In this document: one piece after another, positions 25,738-34,578 of the stretch
Position numbering within the stretch: position 1 is the first letter of the stretch
How the letters are laid out: each line of letters starts with the position of its first letter
From: Arthrobacter sp. efr-133-TYG-118
GTDB taxonomy: Bacteria; Actinomycetota; Actinomycetes; Actinomycetales; Micrococcaceae
DNA length: 64,000 bases
Direction: 5' to 3'
NCBI RefSeq assembly: GCF_030209755.1
Contig: NZ_JARVRH010000008.1
Span: forward strand, 86,986-150,985
Notes under the pieces: generated by a model
What the model was told of the DNA's origin: nothing
The model's database searches: none
The model's input: the letters and a program-made list of their open reading frames with translations, nothing else
Translations under genes and position numbers: made by a program

Positions 25738-26475
25738 GTGTCAACCATGCCTGCTGCGAGTACGGAACGCACCACCACCGTGGTCATCGGTGCCGGCATG
25801 CCCGGCCTGGCCGTGGCCAGCGAACTCAGCCGCTACGGCGTAGACGCCATCGTGGTGGACGGAATGCATGTCCCCGGACCTTTGCAGCCGCTCAACACCG
25901 GCATCCTCCAGCGCTGCGACGCGGCCGACGCCGCATGCCTCCAGGAGCGCAGCGAAATCCTCCGGCACCTGCGCAATTACGCGGCCAGTCACGGGCTCGA
26001 TGTGCGGAGCACCACGCGAGCCGTCCGCCTGGATCGCCTGGATCGCCTGGACGAAGCTGCGGTGGGGACCGCGATTTCCGGATCGGTGGTTTACGGCTCC
26101 GGGCTTTCCAACGCCGCCGGACCGGATCTGTCAGCACCAGCCGTGGCTTCCTCGGGTGTGGCCTCGTACCAGTGGGTCGTCCACACCGCCAACGGAGTGC
26201 TCTTGGCCGACCACGTCGTTGTCACCCGCTGCGGTCAGAGCCAATTGCGGCGGATGCTTGCCGAGCTCGGCATCGCGATCGGCCAGAACCTTGTCGCAGC
26301 CATGCGCGCGATTGGAATGTACCTGGTCGGCGTCGGCGAACTTGCCACACCCACACCAAAGGAAGTCCTGCGCCAAGCCAAGGTGGTGGGCCAGGCGATT
26401 TCCGCCAAGGTCCACCCGGAGAGCGTCCACGGGGCCCTCACGGGTACCTTCGCGGCAATTCCTGCTTCGGCCTAG
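25738..26475 (+). CDS. Compact FAD-type Rossmann protein (shortened monooxygenase-like flavoprotein)
   Basis: 245 aa from GTG 25738, which has GAGGAG 7 nt upstream. The N-terminus VVIGAGMPGLAVASEL carries GxGxxG at residues 18-23 and an acidic end of strand two (VVDG), as in FAD-binding oxidoreductases. The C-terminus (GMYLVGVGELATPTPKEVLR) resembles the closing FAD segment of flavin monooxygenases. The NAD(P)H-binding middle domain expected between them is missing, so the protein is about 100-150 residues shorter than relatives. A DNA triplication gives RLDRLDRLDE near residue 100. It may be an evolved mini-protein or a deletion remnant. Confidence 0.7.
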   Translation: MSTMPAASTERTTTVVIGAGMPGLAVASELSRYGVDAIVVDGMHVPGPLQPLNTGILQRCDAADAACLQERSEILRHLRNYAASHGLDVRSTTRAVRLDRLDRLDEAAVGTAISGSVVYGSGLSNAAGPDLSAPAVASSGVASYQWVVHTANGVLLADHVVVTRCGQSQLRRMLAELGIAIGQNLVAAMRAIGMYLVGVGELATPTPKEVLRQAKVVGQAISAKVHPESVHGALTGTFAAIPASA

Positions 26476-26491
26476 AAAGAGTCCCGCACCG

Positions 26492-26550
26492 ACCGGCGCT
26501 TGTTTTCCATTCCGGCCCTTCAAGATCGGGTCTGGAAAACAAGCGCCGGT
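26492..26550. repeat. 59-bp palindromic repeat, element B1
   Basis: Perfect 18-bp arms (ACCGGCGCTTGTTTTCCA and TGGAAAACAAGCGCCGGT) around a 23-nt loop. It lies between convergent genes and is followed by a T run, so it can act as a terminator. A second, inverted copy of the same length with related arms and loop is at 61810-61868. Confidence 0.85.
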
Positions 26551-26579
26551 TTTGTGAGGCGAGGCTTGGGCAGACTCTC

Positions 26580-27263
26580 CTATGAGTCCTCGTCGTCCTC
26601 GGAATCCCCGGCCCCCTCGGAGTTCCCGGAACCATCAGAGTCGCTGGAATCATCAGAATCGCCGGAATCCCCGCCTGCCAGCCTGCGCCGCGCCGTGACG
26701 CCCAGGAAAACCAGCAGGCCCGCGGCCACCATCGCGAAGACCACAATGCTCCAGGGGAACGGCTGGGAGGCATCGGGCACCTTCTCCGGCGTCGCGGTCG
26801 ACCCAGGTGCGGCAGTGCCGGCGGTGGGCACCTCCACAGATGGTGCGGTGCTCGCGGAGCCGCTGCCCGCCGTCGTACTTCCTGCTTTGGCAGTGAACGT
26901 AAAGGTGCCTTCGATGGGGTGCGAATCCGAACTGACAACCCGCCAGATGACGGTGAATGCGCCGGCAGGCGCGCCAGGCCTCAGTTTCTGCGACACCACG
27001 GCGTCCACAATCTCGACGGAACCATCCGCCCAGTTCTGGCCTGAGGCGTCGTTCACCCGGATCTGCGAGCCGAGCAGGAGCGGCCGGTTGTTGAACGTGA
27101 TGGACACGGAGTCGGGGACGCTGGCAACCGTTGAGCCGTTGGCCGGTGACGTTGACTCGGCGACGTCGTGCGCGAAGGCGGGTGCCGCTGAGAACAGGGC
27201 GGCAGAGAAAAGAACCCCTGCGAAAGCGACGACGACGGCCAGCAGCTGGCGGATAGGGCGCAT
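26580..27263 (-). CDS. copC: Copper resistance protein CopC with C-terminal membrane anchor
   Basis: 227 aa. Signal peptide (1-31, ending PAFA) exposes a mature N-terminus HDVAES, whose first His is a CopC copper ligand; the matching Asp-His pair is in SSDSHPIEGTF. The CopC beta-barrel covers about 32-130. A Thr/Pro/Ala linker, one membrane helix (about 172-192) and an unusual C-terminal tail of Gly, Asp, Ser and Glu (DSGDSDDSSDSDGSG) follow. It binds Cu2+ outside the membrane. No CopD partner is adjacent. Confidence 0.9.
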   Translation of the reverse strand: MRPIRQLLAVVVAFAGVLFSAALFSAAPAFAHDVAESTSPANGSTVASVPDSVSITFNNRPLLLGSQIRVNDASGQNWADGSVEIVDAVVSQKLRPGAPAGAFTVIWRVVSSDSHPIEGTFTFTAKAGSTTAGSGSASTAPSVEVPTAGTAAPGSTATPEKVPDASQPFPWSIVVFAMVAAGLLVFLGVTARRRLAGGDSGDSDDSSDSDGSGNSEGAGDSEDDEDS

Positions 27264-27377
27264 GAGCGAGTGACTCCCTTGGTGTTGGATTCCTTACAGA
27301 CTAGGCGAATTCGAGGGAGGGCCGAAGCCGCGGGCATAGGATTTGAAAGCACACTTCCCCGATCCCCGGAGACTTCC

Positions 27378-28820
27378 ATGCTCAAGCAGGGCTCAGCCAT
27401 CGACCGCTACTTCAAGATTTCGGAACGCGGATCCAACTACTCGCGAGAAATCCGAGGCGGCTTCGCGACGTTCTTTGCCATGAGCTACATCGTGGTCCTC
27501 AATCCTTTGATCCTTTCCGGGACGGACTCGAGTGGAGCTTCCCTTGGCTTCGCCGCCGTCGCCGCCACCACGGCCTTCGTGGCCGGCATCCTGACGATCC
27601 TCATGGGAGCCTGGGCCAAGCACCCCTTCGCCATTGCCACCGGGCTGGGCGTCAACGCCTTCGTGGCAGTCACCATTGCCTCACACCCCGGCCTGACGTG
27701 GCCGGACATGATGGGCCTGGTGATGCTCTCGGGCCTGACCATGCTGATCCTGGTGCTCACGGGTTTCCGGACCGCCGTTTTCAAAGCCGTACCTGAGGCC
27801 CTGAAGACTGCGATCGTGGTGGGCATCGGCCTCTTCATCGCGCTGATCGGCCTGGTCAATGCCGGCTTCGTGCGCCGCATCCCGGACGCCGCCGGTACCA
27901 CGGTCCCGCTGGGCCTGGGCGTCGACGGGAAGCTGCTTGGCTGGCCCACCTTGGTATTCGTCGTCGGCCTTGTCCTGACCATCGCCCTGGTGGTCCGCAA
28001 AGTACGTGGCGCCATCCTGATCGGCATCATCGTCTCCACTGCCCTCGCGGCCATCCTTGAATTCACCCTGCACATCGGACCGAGTTTCGACGGCAAGACC
28101 TACAATCCCCGCGGCTGGTCCCTGGTCGCGCCCAAGTTCACCGAGTGGGCCGCTCCGGACCTGTCCCTCATCGGCAAAGCGAACCCCCTCGGCGCGTTCC
28201 AGCACCTTGGCATCATCGCCGCCACGCTGCTGGCATTCGTGATCCTGCTCAGCATCTTCTTCGACGCTATGGGCACCATGGTGGGCCTGGCCAGGGAAGC
28301 AGGAAACATCGACAAGCACGGAAACATCCCCAACGTGGACCGCGTCCTGCAAGTGGACGCGCTCGGTGCGATCATCGGTGGCGGCTCGTCCGTGTCCTCC
28401 AACCAGATCTTCGTTGAATCCGGCGCCGGCATTGGCGAGGGCGCCCGGACCGGCCTCGCGTCGATCGTAACCGGCCTGCTGTTCCTGGTGGCCATGTTCT
28501 TCACCCCGCTCATCAACCTGGTCCCTTTCGAGGCCGTCGCCCCCGCACTGGTGGTGGTGGGCTTCATGATGGTGTCCCAGGTGGGCAAGATCCACTGGCA
28601 GGACTGGGGTGTCGGCATTCCTGCGTTCCTGACCATGGCCCTCATGCCGTTCACCTACTCGATCGCCAACGGCCTTGGCGCCGGGTTCATTTCCTTCGCA
28701 CTCATCCGCACCTTCCAGGGCCGGGCCCGCGAAGTCCATCCGCTCATGTGGGCCGTGGCCGCGGCATTCCTGCTGTTCTTCGGGATCGGTCCCGTCGAGG
28801 AAATCCTGGGAGTCAAGTAG
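27378..28820 (+). CDS. NCS2/AzgA-type purine permease
   Basis: 480 aa from ATG 27378 after CCGGAGA. Twelve to fourteen membrane segments with the AzgA-type N-terminus (RYFKISERGSNYSREIRGG), FATFFAMSYIVVLNP, GLGVNAFVAVTI and the GGGSSVSSNQIFVESGAGIGEG region near the substrate site. Relatives import adenine, guanine or hypoxanthine with protons. It is 74 bp upstream of hutG in the same direction, so a shared nitrogen-scavenging transcript is possible. Confidence 0.9.
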   Translation: MLKQGSAIDRYFKISERGSNYSREIRGGFATFFAMSYIVVLNPLILSGTDSSGASLGFAAVAATTAFVAGILTILMGAWAKHPFAIATGLGVNAFVAVTIASHPGLTWPDMMGLVMLSGLTMLILVLTGFRTAVFKAVPEALKTAIVVGIGLFIALIGLVNAGFVRRIPDAAGTTVPLGLGVDGKLLGWPTLVFVVGLVLTIALVVRKVRGAILIGIIVSTALAAILEFTLHIGPSFDGKTYNPRGWSLVAPKFTEWAAPDLSLIGKANPLGAFQHLGIIAATLLAFVILLSIFFDAMGTMVGLAREAGNIDKHGNIPNVDRVLQVDALGAIIGGGSSVSSNQIFVESGAGIGEGARTGLASIVTGLLFLVAMFFTPLINLVPFEAVAPALVVVGFMMVSQVGKIHWQDWGVGIPAFLTMALMPFTYSIANGLGAGFISFALIRTFQGRAREVHPLMWAVAAAFLLFFGIGPVEEILGVK

Positions 28821-28894
28821 GCCTTTCCGGAATACCGGACACCCTCCGCCTGCAAGCCGTGTTTTTCGCTGCCGTCATGCGCTGAGCTTGAATC

Positions 28895-29860
28895 ATGGAG
28901 ATTTCCCCCGCTGTTGCCGATGTCCGCCCGACGCCGTGGACCGGCCGCTTCGACGGCGACGGCGATGAGCACCGCCGTTGGTGGCAGGCCGTGGCGCCCC
29001 AGACTGCCGATGCAGCCGCCCCCGGCGGGACGGAAGCGGGGTCCCGGCCCGCCGTCGTCGTGGGCTTCCGCAGTGACGAAGGCGTGCGGCGCAACAAGGG
29101 CCGTATTGGCGCGGCCGCCGCGCCGGAGGCAATCCGCCAAGCGTTGGGCCCGCTGGCTTTCCATCTGGACCGGGACGTGTTCGACGCCGGCGACGTCGTT
29201 GTGGAGGACGGCTCGCTGGAGGCGGGCCAGGAGCGCGCGGGCCGCGTGATTTCGGAATTGCTCGACGCCGGCAAGCTCACGGTGCTGCTCGGCGGCGGGC
29301 ACGAAACTGCTTTCGCCAGCTACCTGGGCGTGGCTGGCTCGGAGGCCGTGAAGAGCGGCAAGCGCCTCGGAGTCCTGAACCTGGACGCGCACTTCGACTT
29401 GCGGGACGATACTGTGCCGAGCTCGGGCACGCCGTTCCTGCAGATGGCTCGAGCGGAAGCCGCCGCGGGCCGCGAACTGAACTACGCCGTCGTCGGCATC
29501 TCCGAGCCCAACAACACATGCGCCCTCTTCGATACGGCGGACCGGCTGGGAGTGAAGTACCTGCTGGATGAGGACTGCTCCCCGGAGGCCGTGCAGGATT
29601 TCGTGACGCGGTTCCTGGACACCGTGGACGTGCTCTACCTGACGATCGACCTGGACGTGCTGCCGGCGTCGGTGGCTCCCGGAGTGAGCGCCCCCGCAGC
29701 GTATGGCGTGCCGCTGCACGTCATCAACGCGGTGTGCAAGCAGCTTGCCGCGAGCGGGAAACTCCTGCACCTGGACGTTGCCGAGCTCAACCCCGAGTTC
29801 GATATCGACTCGCAGACCGCCAAAGTGGCCGCGCGCCTGGTGAACACGCTGCTGGGGTAG
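28895..29860 (+). CDS. hutG: Formimidoylglutamase (arginase family)
   Basis: 321 aa. The N-terminal PTPWTGRFDG is typical of HutG; the manganese ligands are in GGGHETAF, NLDAHFDLRD and TIDLDVLPASVAPG. It hydrolyses N-formimino-glutamate to glutamate and formamide, the last step of histidine breakdown. Histidine ammonia-lyase and a probable urocanate hydratase are 34 kb away, so the hut genes are split. It ends 4 bp before the end of the convergent glycosidase operon, with no terminator between them. Confidence 0.85.
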   Translation: MEISPAVADVRPTPWTGRFDGDGDEHRRWWQAVAPQTADAAAPGGTEAGSRPAVVVGFRSDEGVRRNKGRIGAAAAPEAIRQALGPLAFHLDRDVFDAGDVVVEDGSLEAGQERAGRVISELLDAGKLTVLLGGGHETAFASYLGVAGSEAVKSGKRLGVLNLDAHFDLRDDTVPSSGTPFLQMARAEAAAGRELNYAVVGISEPNNTCALFDTADRLGVKYLLDEDCSPEAVQDFVTRFLDTVDVLYLTIDLDVLPASVAPGVSAPAAYGVPLHVINAVCKQLAASGKLLHLDVAELNPEFDIDSQTAKVAARLVNTLLG

Positions 29861-29864
29861 GGCC

Positions 29865-31637
29865 TCAGCCGACGGCGCGGAGCCTGACTGCCATGAACTG
29901 GCGGCCGGGGAGCTCCAGGCGGAAGCGTCCTTCCATTGCGTCCGGCAAGGTTTCAATGGTCATGTTCCAGGTGTCGATGATGTCAACCTCGTAGCGGCGG
30001 CCGGCCGGCATCACGAAGTTCCGGTACGTGGGCTGGTTGAAACCGAAATAGCTGAGCTCGTGCTCGTGCCGGATGCCGGCGGTCGGGACGTCCCAGGCGC
30101 TGGGCAGCGGCTCGAGGAATCCGCCCGGGGTCTCCTCGAGGATGCGGCGCAGGAAGGCGATCCGATCCGGGCTGCTGCCATGGAATTCGCCGCCCTTGGC
30201 CCACCACAGCACGTCCGCCGGATGCATGTACGTTTCGCCGTGGCCCACGTAGCCACCCCGGACGGCCCCTTCCCAGAACCGCCGGGTCATTTCCTCGCCG
30301 GTGATGTTGCCCCAGCCCTGGTCGATGTTGCCCTCGTAGGCGCACTCGTCGATCACCACCGGTTTCTGCCAGCGGTCCCGCCATTCCACGGTGAATTCGG
30401 CCGTCTTGTGCACGTCCTGGCGCTGGATGCTGCTGTGCGTGATCCACGGCCGGGAGTAGTCGTAGAACGCATGGCAATTGTGGATCGACAGCAGGTGCCC
30501 GTTGGGATCGTTGGCCTGGACGATGCCCGCGAAGCGCTCCCAGTCCTCGGTGGTCTTGCGGAACAGGAGATCGTACTCGTTGGCCAGGGACCACCAGATA
30601 TTCCGGTGCGAAGCCAGCCGGGCCACGACATACTTCAGGTAGCGGTCATCCTGGCCCGGGCTCATCGTGGAGAATCCCCAACGGTCATAGGCGTGGAACA
30701 GGATCAGGTCCGCTTCGATACCGAGCTCCTCCAGCTGCCCGATCCGCCGTTCCAAGTGCCTGTAGAACTGCGGATTGGGCCGCTCGTAATCGAAGCCGCC
30801 AGACAGGGATCCTTCAAACGGATAAAACTCGGGTTCGTTCTCGTTGAACAGGTAGGACTTCGGGAAAACGCACATTCGCATCTTGTTGAACGGCCCTGCG
30901 GCGAGTGTGTCGAGGGTTTGCTTTTCCAAGGCGTCGCCCTGATGGGTCCAGGCGTAGGACGTGGTGCCGATGGGCAGGTACGGGGTGCCGTTTTCGTAAG
31001 CGAAGTGGAAGGTCTTGGACACGCGAACCACGCCCTTGGCCCCGGCAACCGCCTCGCGCGCCGTGAATGCCCCGGTGACACCATCGAGCGAACGCGCGTT
31101 GCTGGCGGTCGCGAACGACCACGCCCCTGCCTCCGGCAGCAACAACCGAACGCGGTACAGGCCGTCGCCGTCGTAGAAACCGGGCACACTGAGCACGTCG
31201 CCGGACGGAGAAGTGAACACGGCCCGGAGTTCGACGTCAGTGAACGGGTTGCTGTGCGAGGGTCCGGCGAAGGTGAGTTCGAAGCGCTCCCGGACGGCCG
31301 CCGTCGTCGGGTATGCGGCAACCGCACTGCCGCACACCACGGAGGCAGGCTCATAGTCCCCCGCCGGGGCGGGAAGATCAGCCGCCGCCTCCGAGGCGCG
31401 CCGGGCTACGAGATCCTCGGGCTCCAACTCGCCCAGGAGGCGCAGGATTTCCGCGGTTTCCTCGGGCTTCCCCCGCAGGGCGTCTTCGGTTCCCAGGATG
31501 GTGCCCACCTCGTGGAAGTAGAGCGTGTGCAGCGCAGGGCTGTTGACAAGCGTGGGGACGCGTTCGCTCAGGATGCGGTTGCCTTCGGCGTGCCGCATCA
31601 CGAAGTACAGGGGGCTTTCAGCGGTGAACGTGGTCAT
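29865..31637 (-). CDS. DUF5060/DUF4038-type (GH140-related) putative glycosidase
   Basis: 590 aa, no signal peptide. A helical N-terminus (1-90) is followed by a beta-sandwich of the DUF5060 kind (about 110-200) and a DUF4038-type TIM barrel starting at FHFAYENGTPYLPIGTTSYA; acidic candidates for catalysis are in WWSLANEYDLL and VVIDECAYEGN. A C-terminal beta domain (SYFGFNQPTYRNFVMP) closes it. DUF4038 barrels include GH140 apiosidases, but the DUF5060 arrangement is different, so the substrate is open. Last gene of the nine-gene glycan operon. Confidence 0.7.
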   Translation of the reverse strand: MTTFTAESPLYFVMRHAEGNRILSERVPTLVNSPALHTLYFHEVGTILGTEDALRGKPEETAEILRLLGELEPEDLVARRASEAAADLPAPAGDYEPASVVCGSAVAAYPTTAAVRERFELTFAGPSHSNPFTDVELRAVFTSPSGDVLSVPGFYDGDGLYRVRLLLPEAGAWSFATASNARSLDGVTGAFTAREAVAGAKGVVRVSKTFHFAYENGTPYLPIGTTSYAWTHQGDALEKQTLDTLAAGPFNKMRMCVFPKSYLFNENEPEFYPFEGSLSGGFDYERPNPQFYRHLERRIGQLEELGIEADLILFHAYDRWGFSTMSPGQDDRYLKYVVARLASHRNIWWSLANEYDLLFRKTTEDWERFAGIVQANDPNGHLLSIHNCHAFYDYSRPWITHSSIQRQDVHKTAEFTVEWRDRWQKPVVIDECAYEGNIDQGWGNITGEEMTRRFWEGAVRGGYVGHGETYMHPADVLWWAKGGEFHGSSPDRIAFLRRILEETPGGFLEPLPSAWDVPTAGIRHEHELSYFGFNQPTYRNFVMPAGRRYEVDIIDTWNMTIETLPDAMEGRFRLELPGRQFMAVRLRAVG

Positions 31638-31652
31638 CTTTGCCTTCTCGTT

Positions 31653-34532
31653 TCAGGGTTTCGTGGACGGGACGGCAGCGCGTGTGCCGCTCAGTGCCGA
31701 CAATGCGGAGCCGATGTCTTCCTTGATGGGCGCTGGCGTGAAGATCAGCCCCTGATTCAGTGATGTCTGGCGGTACCAGACTGTGTCCTTGCGGAATTGG
31801 GTGGCCGCGGCGGGATCGTGCGCGTCGATGGCCTGCCAAACGGCCGCGTAGGCCTCGGGATCGTCCATGATGGCGGACAGGGGCGAGTCCAGGGACGCGG
31901 CACCGGGCGCCGCGGCAGGCCCGGCGTCGGGAACGGTCCAGGCGTACCGGCCGGATCCCACCTCGAACTCTTCGGATCCGTCCGGCAAAGAAACGACGGC
32001 GCTGGTCCCCGGGGGCACGACTGCTTCCACAAGGATTCGCTCGCCGGAACGCTTCCAGGCCACGCTGGCCACTCCGTAGGGGGTCTCGTGCGAGGTGCTG
32101 GCATGCTGCAGGCTACGGAGCGGACGCGGTGCGAGGTGCTGTTTCCGGTAGCCGGGCTCCGCCGGAGCCAGACCCGCAACGGTCCGGTGCATCCAGTCGG
32201 CAATGGCGCCGAGCGCGTAGTGGTTGAAGGAGGTCATTTCGCCGGGGTTGATGCTGCCGTCCTCCAGGATGGAGTCCCAGCGTTCCCAAATGGTGGTGGC
32301 GCCCTGGGTGACCGGGTAAAGCCAGGACGGGCACTCGGTCTGGGTGAGCAAGCGCTCTGCAGCGTCCACGTGCCCGGTGACTGTCAAGGCGTCCGCAATG
32401 AGCGGTGTGCCGACGAACCCGGTGGCGATCCTGTAGCCGCCCAACCGGGCGAGTTCCGCGAGCCGGTCACCAAGTGCCTGGCGCTGGACGGGATCCGTGC
32501 TGATCCCGAACATGAGTGCCAGCGAGTAAGCCGTCTGCGCATCGGAGACCATGCGGCCCGAGGGCGTGACGTACTCAGAGAGGAACGCGCTGCGCACGTC
32601 TTCGGCGAGAGTTGAGTATTTGCCGCGGTCGTCGTCGGCGCCCAACACGGCTGCGGCCTTTGCCGTGAGGTCGAGGGAACGGAAAAGGTAGGCGCTGGCC
32701 ACGATGTCGCCATGGGTGCGGGCGGCGCCGGGCTTGTCCGGCGGGGCTGCCGGGTCCAGCCAGTCGCCCAGCTGCATCTGGCCCTGCCACAACCCCGAAC
32801 TGTCCCGGACGCGGAGCAACGCATCGGCCCAATCGCACATGCTTGGGTACTGCCGGCGCAGCAGTCCACTGTCACCGAAGCGTTCATAGAGCACCCACGG
32901 AACCACGGTGGCAGCGTCACCCCAGGCGGCCACGGGCGATTCCAGCATGCCGAGCACCGCCGGAACGACAATGGGCACCACGCCGTTGCGGTGGCTTTGC
33001 TCTATGGCGAGATCCTGCAGCCAGGAACTGAGGAACCCCAAGGAGTCGTAGAGGTAGCTGGCCGTGGGGCTGAACACCTGGATGTCTCCGGTCCAGCCAA
33101 GGCGCTCGTCCCGCTGCGGGCAGTCGGTGGGCAGCGCCAGGAAGTTGCCGCGCATTCCCCACAGGGCATTCTCGTGCAGTCGGTTCAACATCGGGTCCGA
33201 ACAGTCGAACCAGCCGGTGCGGCGCATGTCGTTGTGGATGACGACGGCGGTGATCGCCGCCGGGTCCAGCTCGCCGGGCCAGTTTTCCACCTGGGCGTAG
33301 CGGAACCCATGGAACGTGAAGCGGGGCTCCCATTCTTCTTCAACGGCCCCGGCGAGCGTATAGCCGTCCGTGGCGGAGGCCTGCCGCAACGGACGAAGGG
33401 ACAGTTCACCATCCTCCAGGACCTCAGCATGGCGGAGCGTGATTCTATGTCCTGCATCGCCGCTTACCCTGATCCGCAGGCGTCCTACCAGGTTCTGGCC
33501 GAAGTCCAGGACGGTGGCGCCGGAAGGCGTGGTCAGGACTTCCCTGACAGGCAGTTCTTCGATCCGACGGACTGGAGGCGCCACGGCGGGCGTTGCTTCA
33601 GCCCAGGATCCGGAGTCCAGGGAAGCAGGAAGCCAGTGCGAGTCGTCGAAGCCCGGCGATGACCAGCCGGCCTCCAGGCGCCGCGCATCGAAGGCTTCCC
33701 CCGCATAGATGCCGCTGGAAACGAGTGGGCCCGCCGTGGTGCCCCGCCAGTCCGGGCCGCTGGCCACGGTTTGCCGTGTACCGACTGCGTATTCGAGACG
33801 CAGTTCCACTTTGACGGCTGGCTGCCCGCCGTAGAACGGTTTGGCGAAGCCGTGGAAGCCATACTTTTCGGTGTACCACCCTCCCGCGAGCCACACACCA
33901 ATGGCGTTGGCCCCCGGTTGGAGGAGCGAGGTGACGTCGGTGGTTTCGTGGTTGAGGCGGTCAGCGTAGGCCGTCCACCCCGGTTTGAGAACCTGATCAT
34001 CCACTTCTGAGCCGTTGATTTCGGCCTGGTAGACGCCGTGCGCGGTGGCGAACAAGGTGGCTTTGGCCAAGCCCGGACCCACCGTGAATTCGTACCGCAA
34101 CTGGCCAGGCTGTCCGAGCGAAATCTCCATTCCGGCGACGGCGGGCAGGCCGATCGCCTCGGCTTGCCACTGCCCTTCAAGGTAACCGCCCGCCAAGGTC
34201 AGGGGTTCGCTCCAAGCGGTGGTGCCGCCGTCGTTCCCTGTGACGCGCACCTCGACTGCCACCTGCTCGCCAGCGGCGATGGCCCCGAAGGGCCACCCCA
34301 CCAGCACTGAGTCAGTGCCTTCGAGCACTGTTGATTCCGCGGTTCCACTACGGGTCAACCGCAGCTCGGCGTGCGCCTGCTGCCAATCCGTGCTGTCCGT
34401 GGCGACGACCCAGCTGAGCCGGGGCCGCGGATTGGCCACGAAGGCGGTATCAGTGCGGTACTCGGCGCTGAACCGGATAACCGAAGCGTGGCGGAGACCG
34501 GGTGGCTGGGGTGCCACGGAAGTTGATGTCAC
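31653..34532 (-). CDS. GH78 alpha-L-rhamnosidase
   Basis: 959 aa from GTG 34532 with AAAGG upstream; the longer frame would overlap the neighbouring gene by 74 bp. N-terminal beta-sandwich domains (Bac_rhamnosid_N, about 130-300; concanavalin-like, 310-420) precede the (alpha/alpha)6 barrel with the family signature TDCPQRDERLGWTGD, holding the catalytic Glu, and a C-terminal beta domain. It removes terminal alpha-L-rhamnose from flavonoid glycosides or pectin fragments. No signal peptide, so it acts on imported substrates. Co-directional with and 46 bp after the GH43 gene. Confidence 0.92.
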   Translation of the reverse strand: MTSTSVAPQPPGLRHASVIRFSAEYRTDTAFVANPRPRLSWVVATDSTDWQQAHAELRLTRSGTAESTVLEGTDSVLVGWPFGAIAAGEQVAVEVRVTGNDGGTTAWSEPLTLAGGYLEGQWQAEAIGLPAVAGMEISLGQPGQLRYEFTVGPGLAKATLFATAHGVYQAEINGSEVDDQVLKPGWTAYADRLNHETTDVTSLLQPGANAIGVWLAGGWYTEKYGFHGFAKPFYGGQPAVKVELRLEYAVGTRQTVASGPDWRGTTAGPLVSSGIYAGEAFDARRLEAGWSSPGFDDSHWLPASLDSGSWAEATPAVAPPVRRIEELPVREVLTTPSGATVLDFGQNLVGRLRIRVSGDAGHRITLRHAEVLEDGELSLRPLRQASATDGYTLAGAVEEEWEPRFTFHGFRYAQVENWPGELDPAAITAVVIHNDMRRTGWFDCSDPMLNRLHENALWGMRGNFLALPTDCPQRDERLGWTGDIQVFSPTASYLYDSLGFLSSWLQDLAIEQSHRNGVVPIVVPAVLGMLESPVAAWGDAATVVPWVLYERFGDSGLLRRQYPSMCDWADALLRVRDSSGLWQGQMQLGDWLDPAAPPDKPGAARTHGDIVASAYLFRSLDLTAKAAAVLGADDDRGKYSTLAEDVRSAFLSEYVTPSGRMVSDAQTAYSLALMFGISTDPVQRQALGDRLAELARLGGYRIATGFVGTPLIADALTVTGHVDAAERLLTQTECPSWLYPVTQGATTIWERWDSILEDGSINPGEMTSFNHYALGAIADWMHRTVAGLAPAEPGYRKQHLAPRPLRSLQHASTSHETPYGVASVAWKRSGERILVEAVVPPGTSAVVSLPDGSEEFEVGSGRYAWTVPDAGPAAAPGAASLDSPLSAIMDDPEAYAAVWQAIDAHDPAAATQFRKDTVWYRQTSLNQGLIFTPAPIKEDIGSALSALSGTRAAVPSTKP

Positions 34533-34578
34533 GAAGGGGCCTTTCGGAAGAACGTGGGGTGGGCGGGCGCTGGAATTC

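Noticed and set aside
30060..31763. 567-codon plus-strand open frame opposite the DUF4038-type gene
   Set aside because: Antisense frame without recognisable domain or ribosome site.
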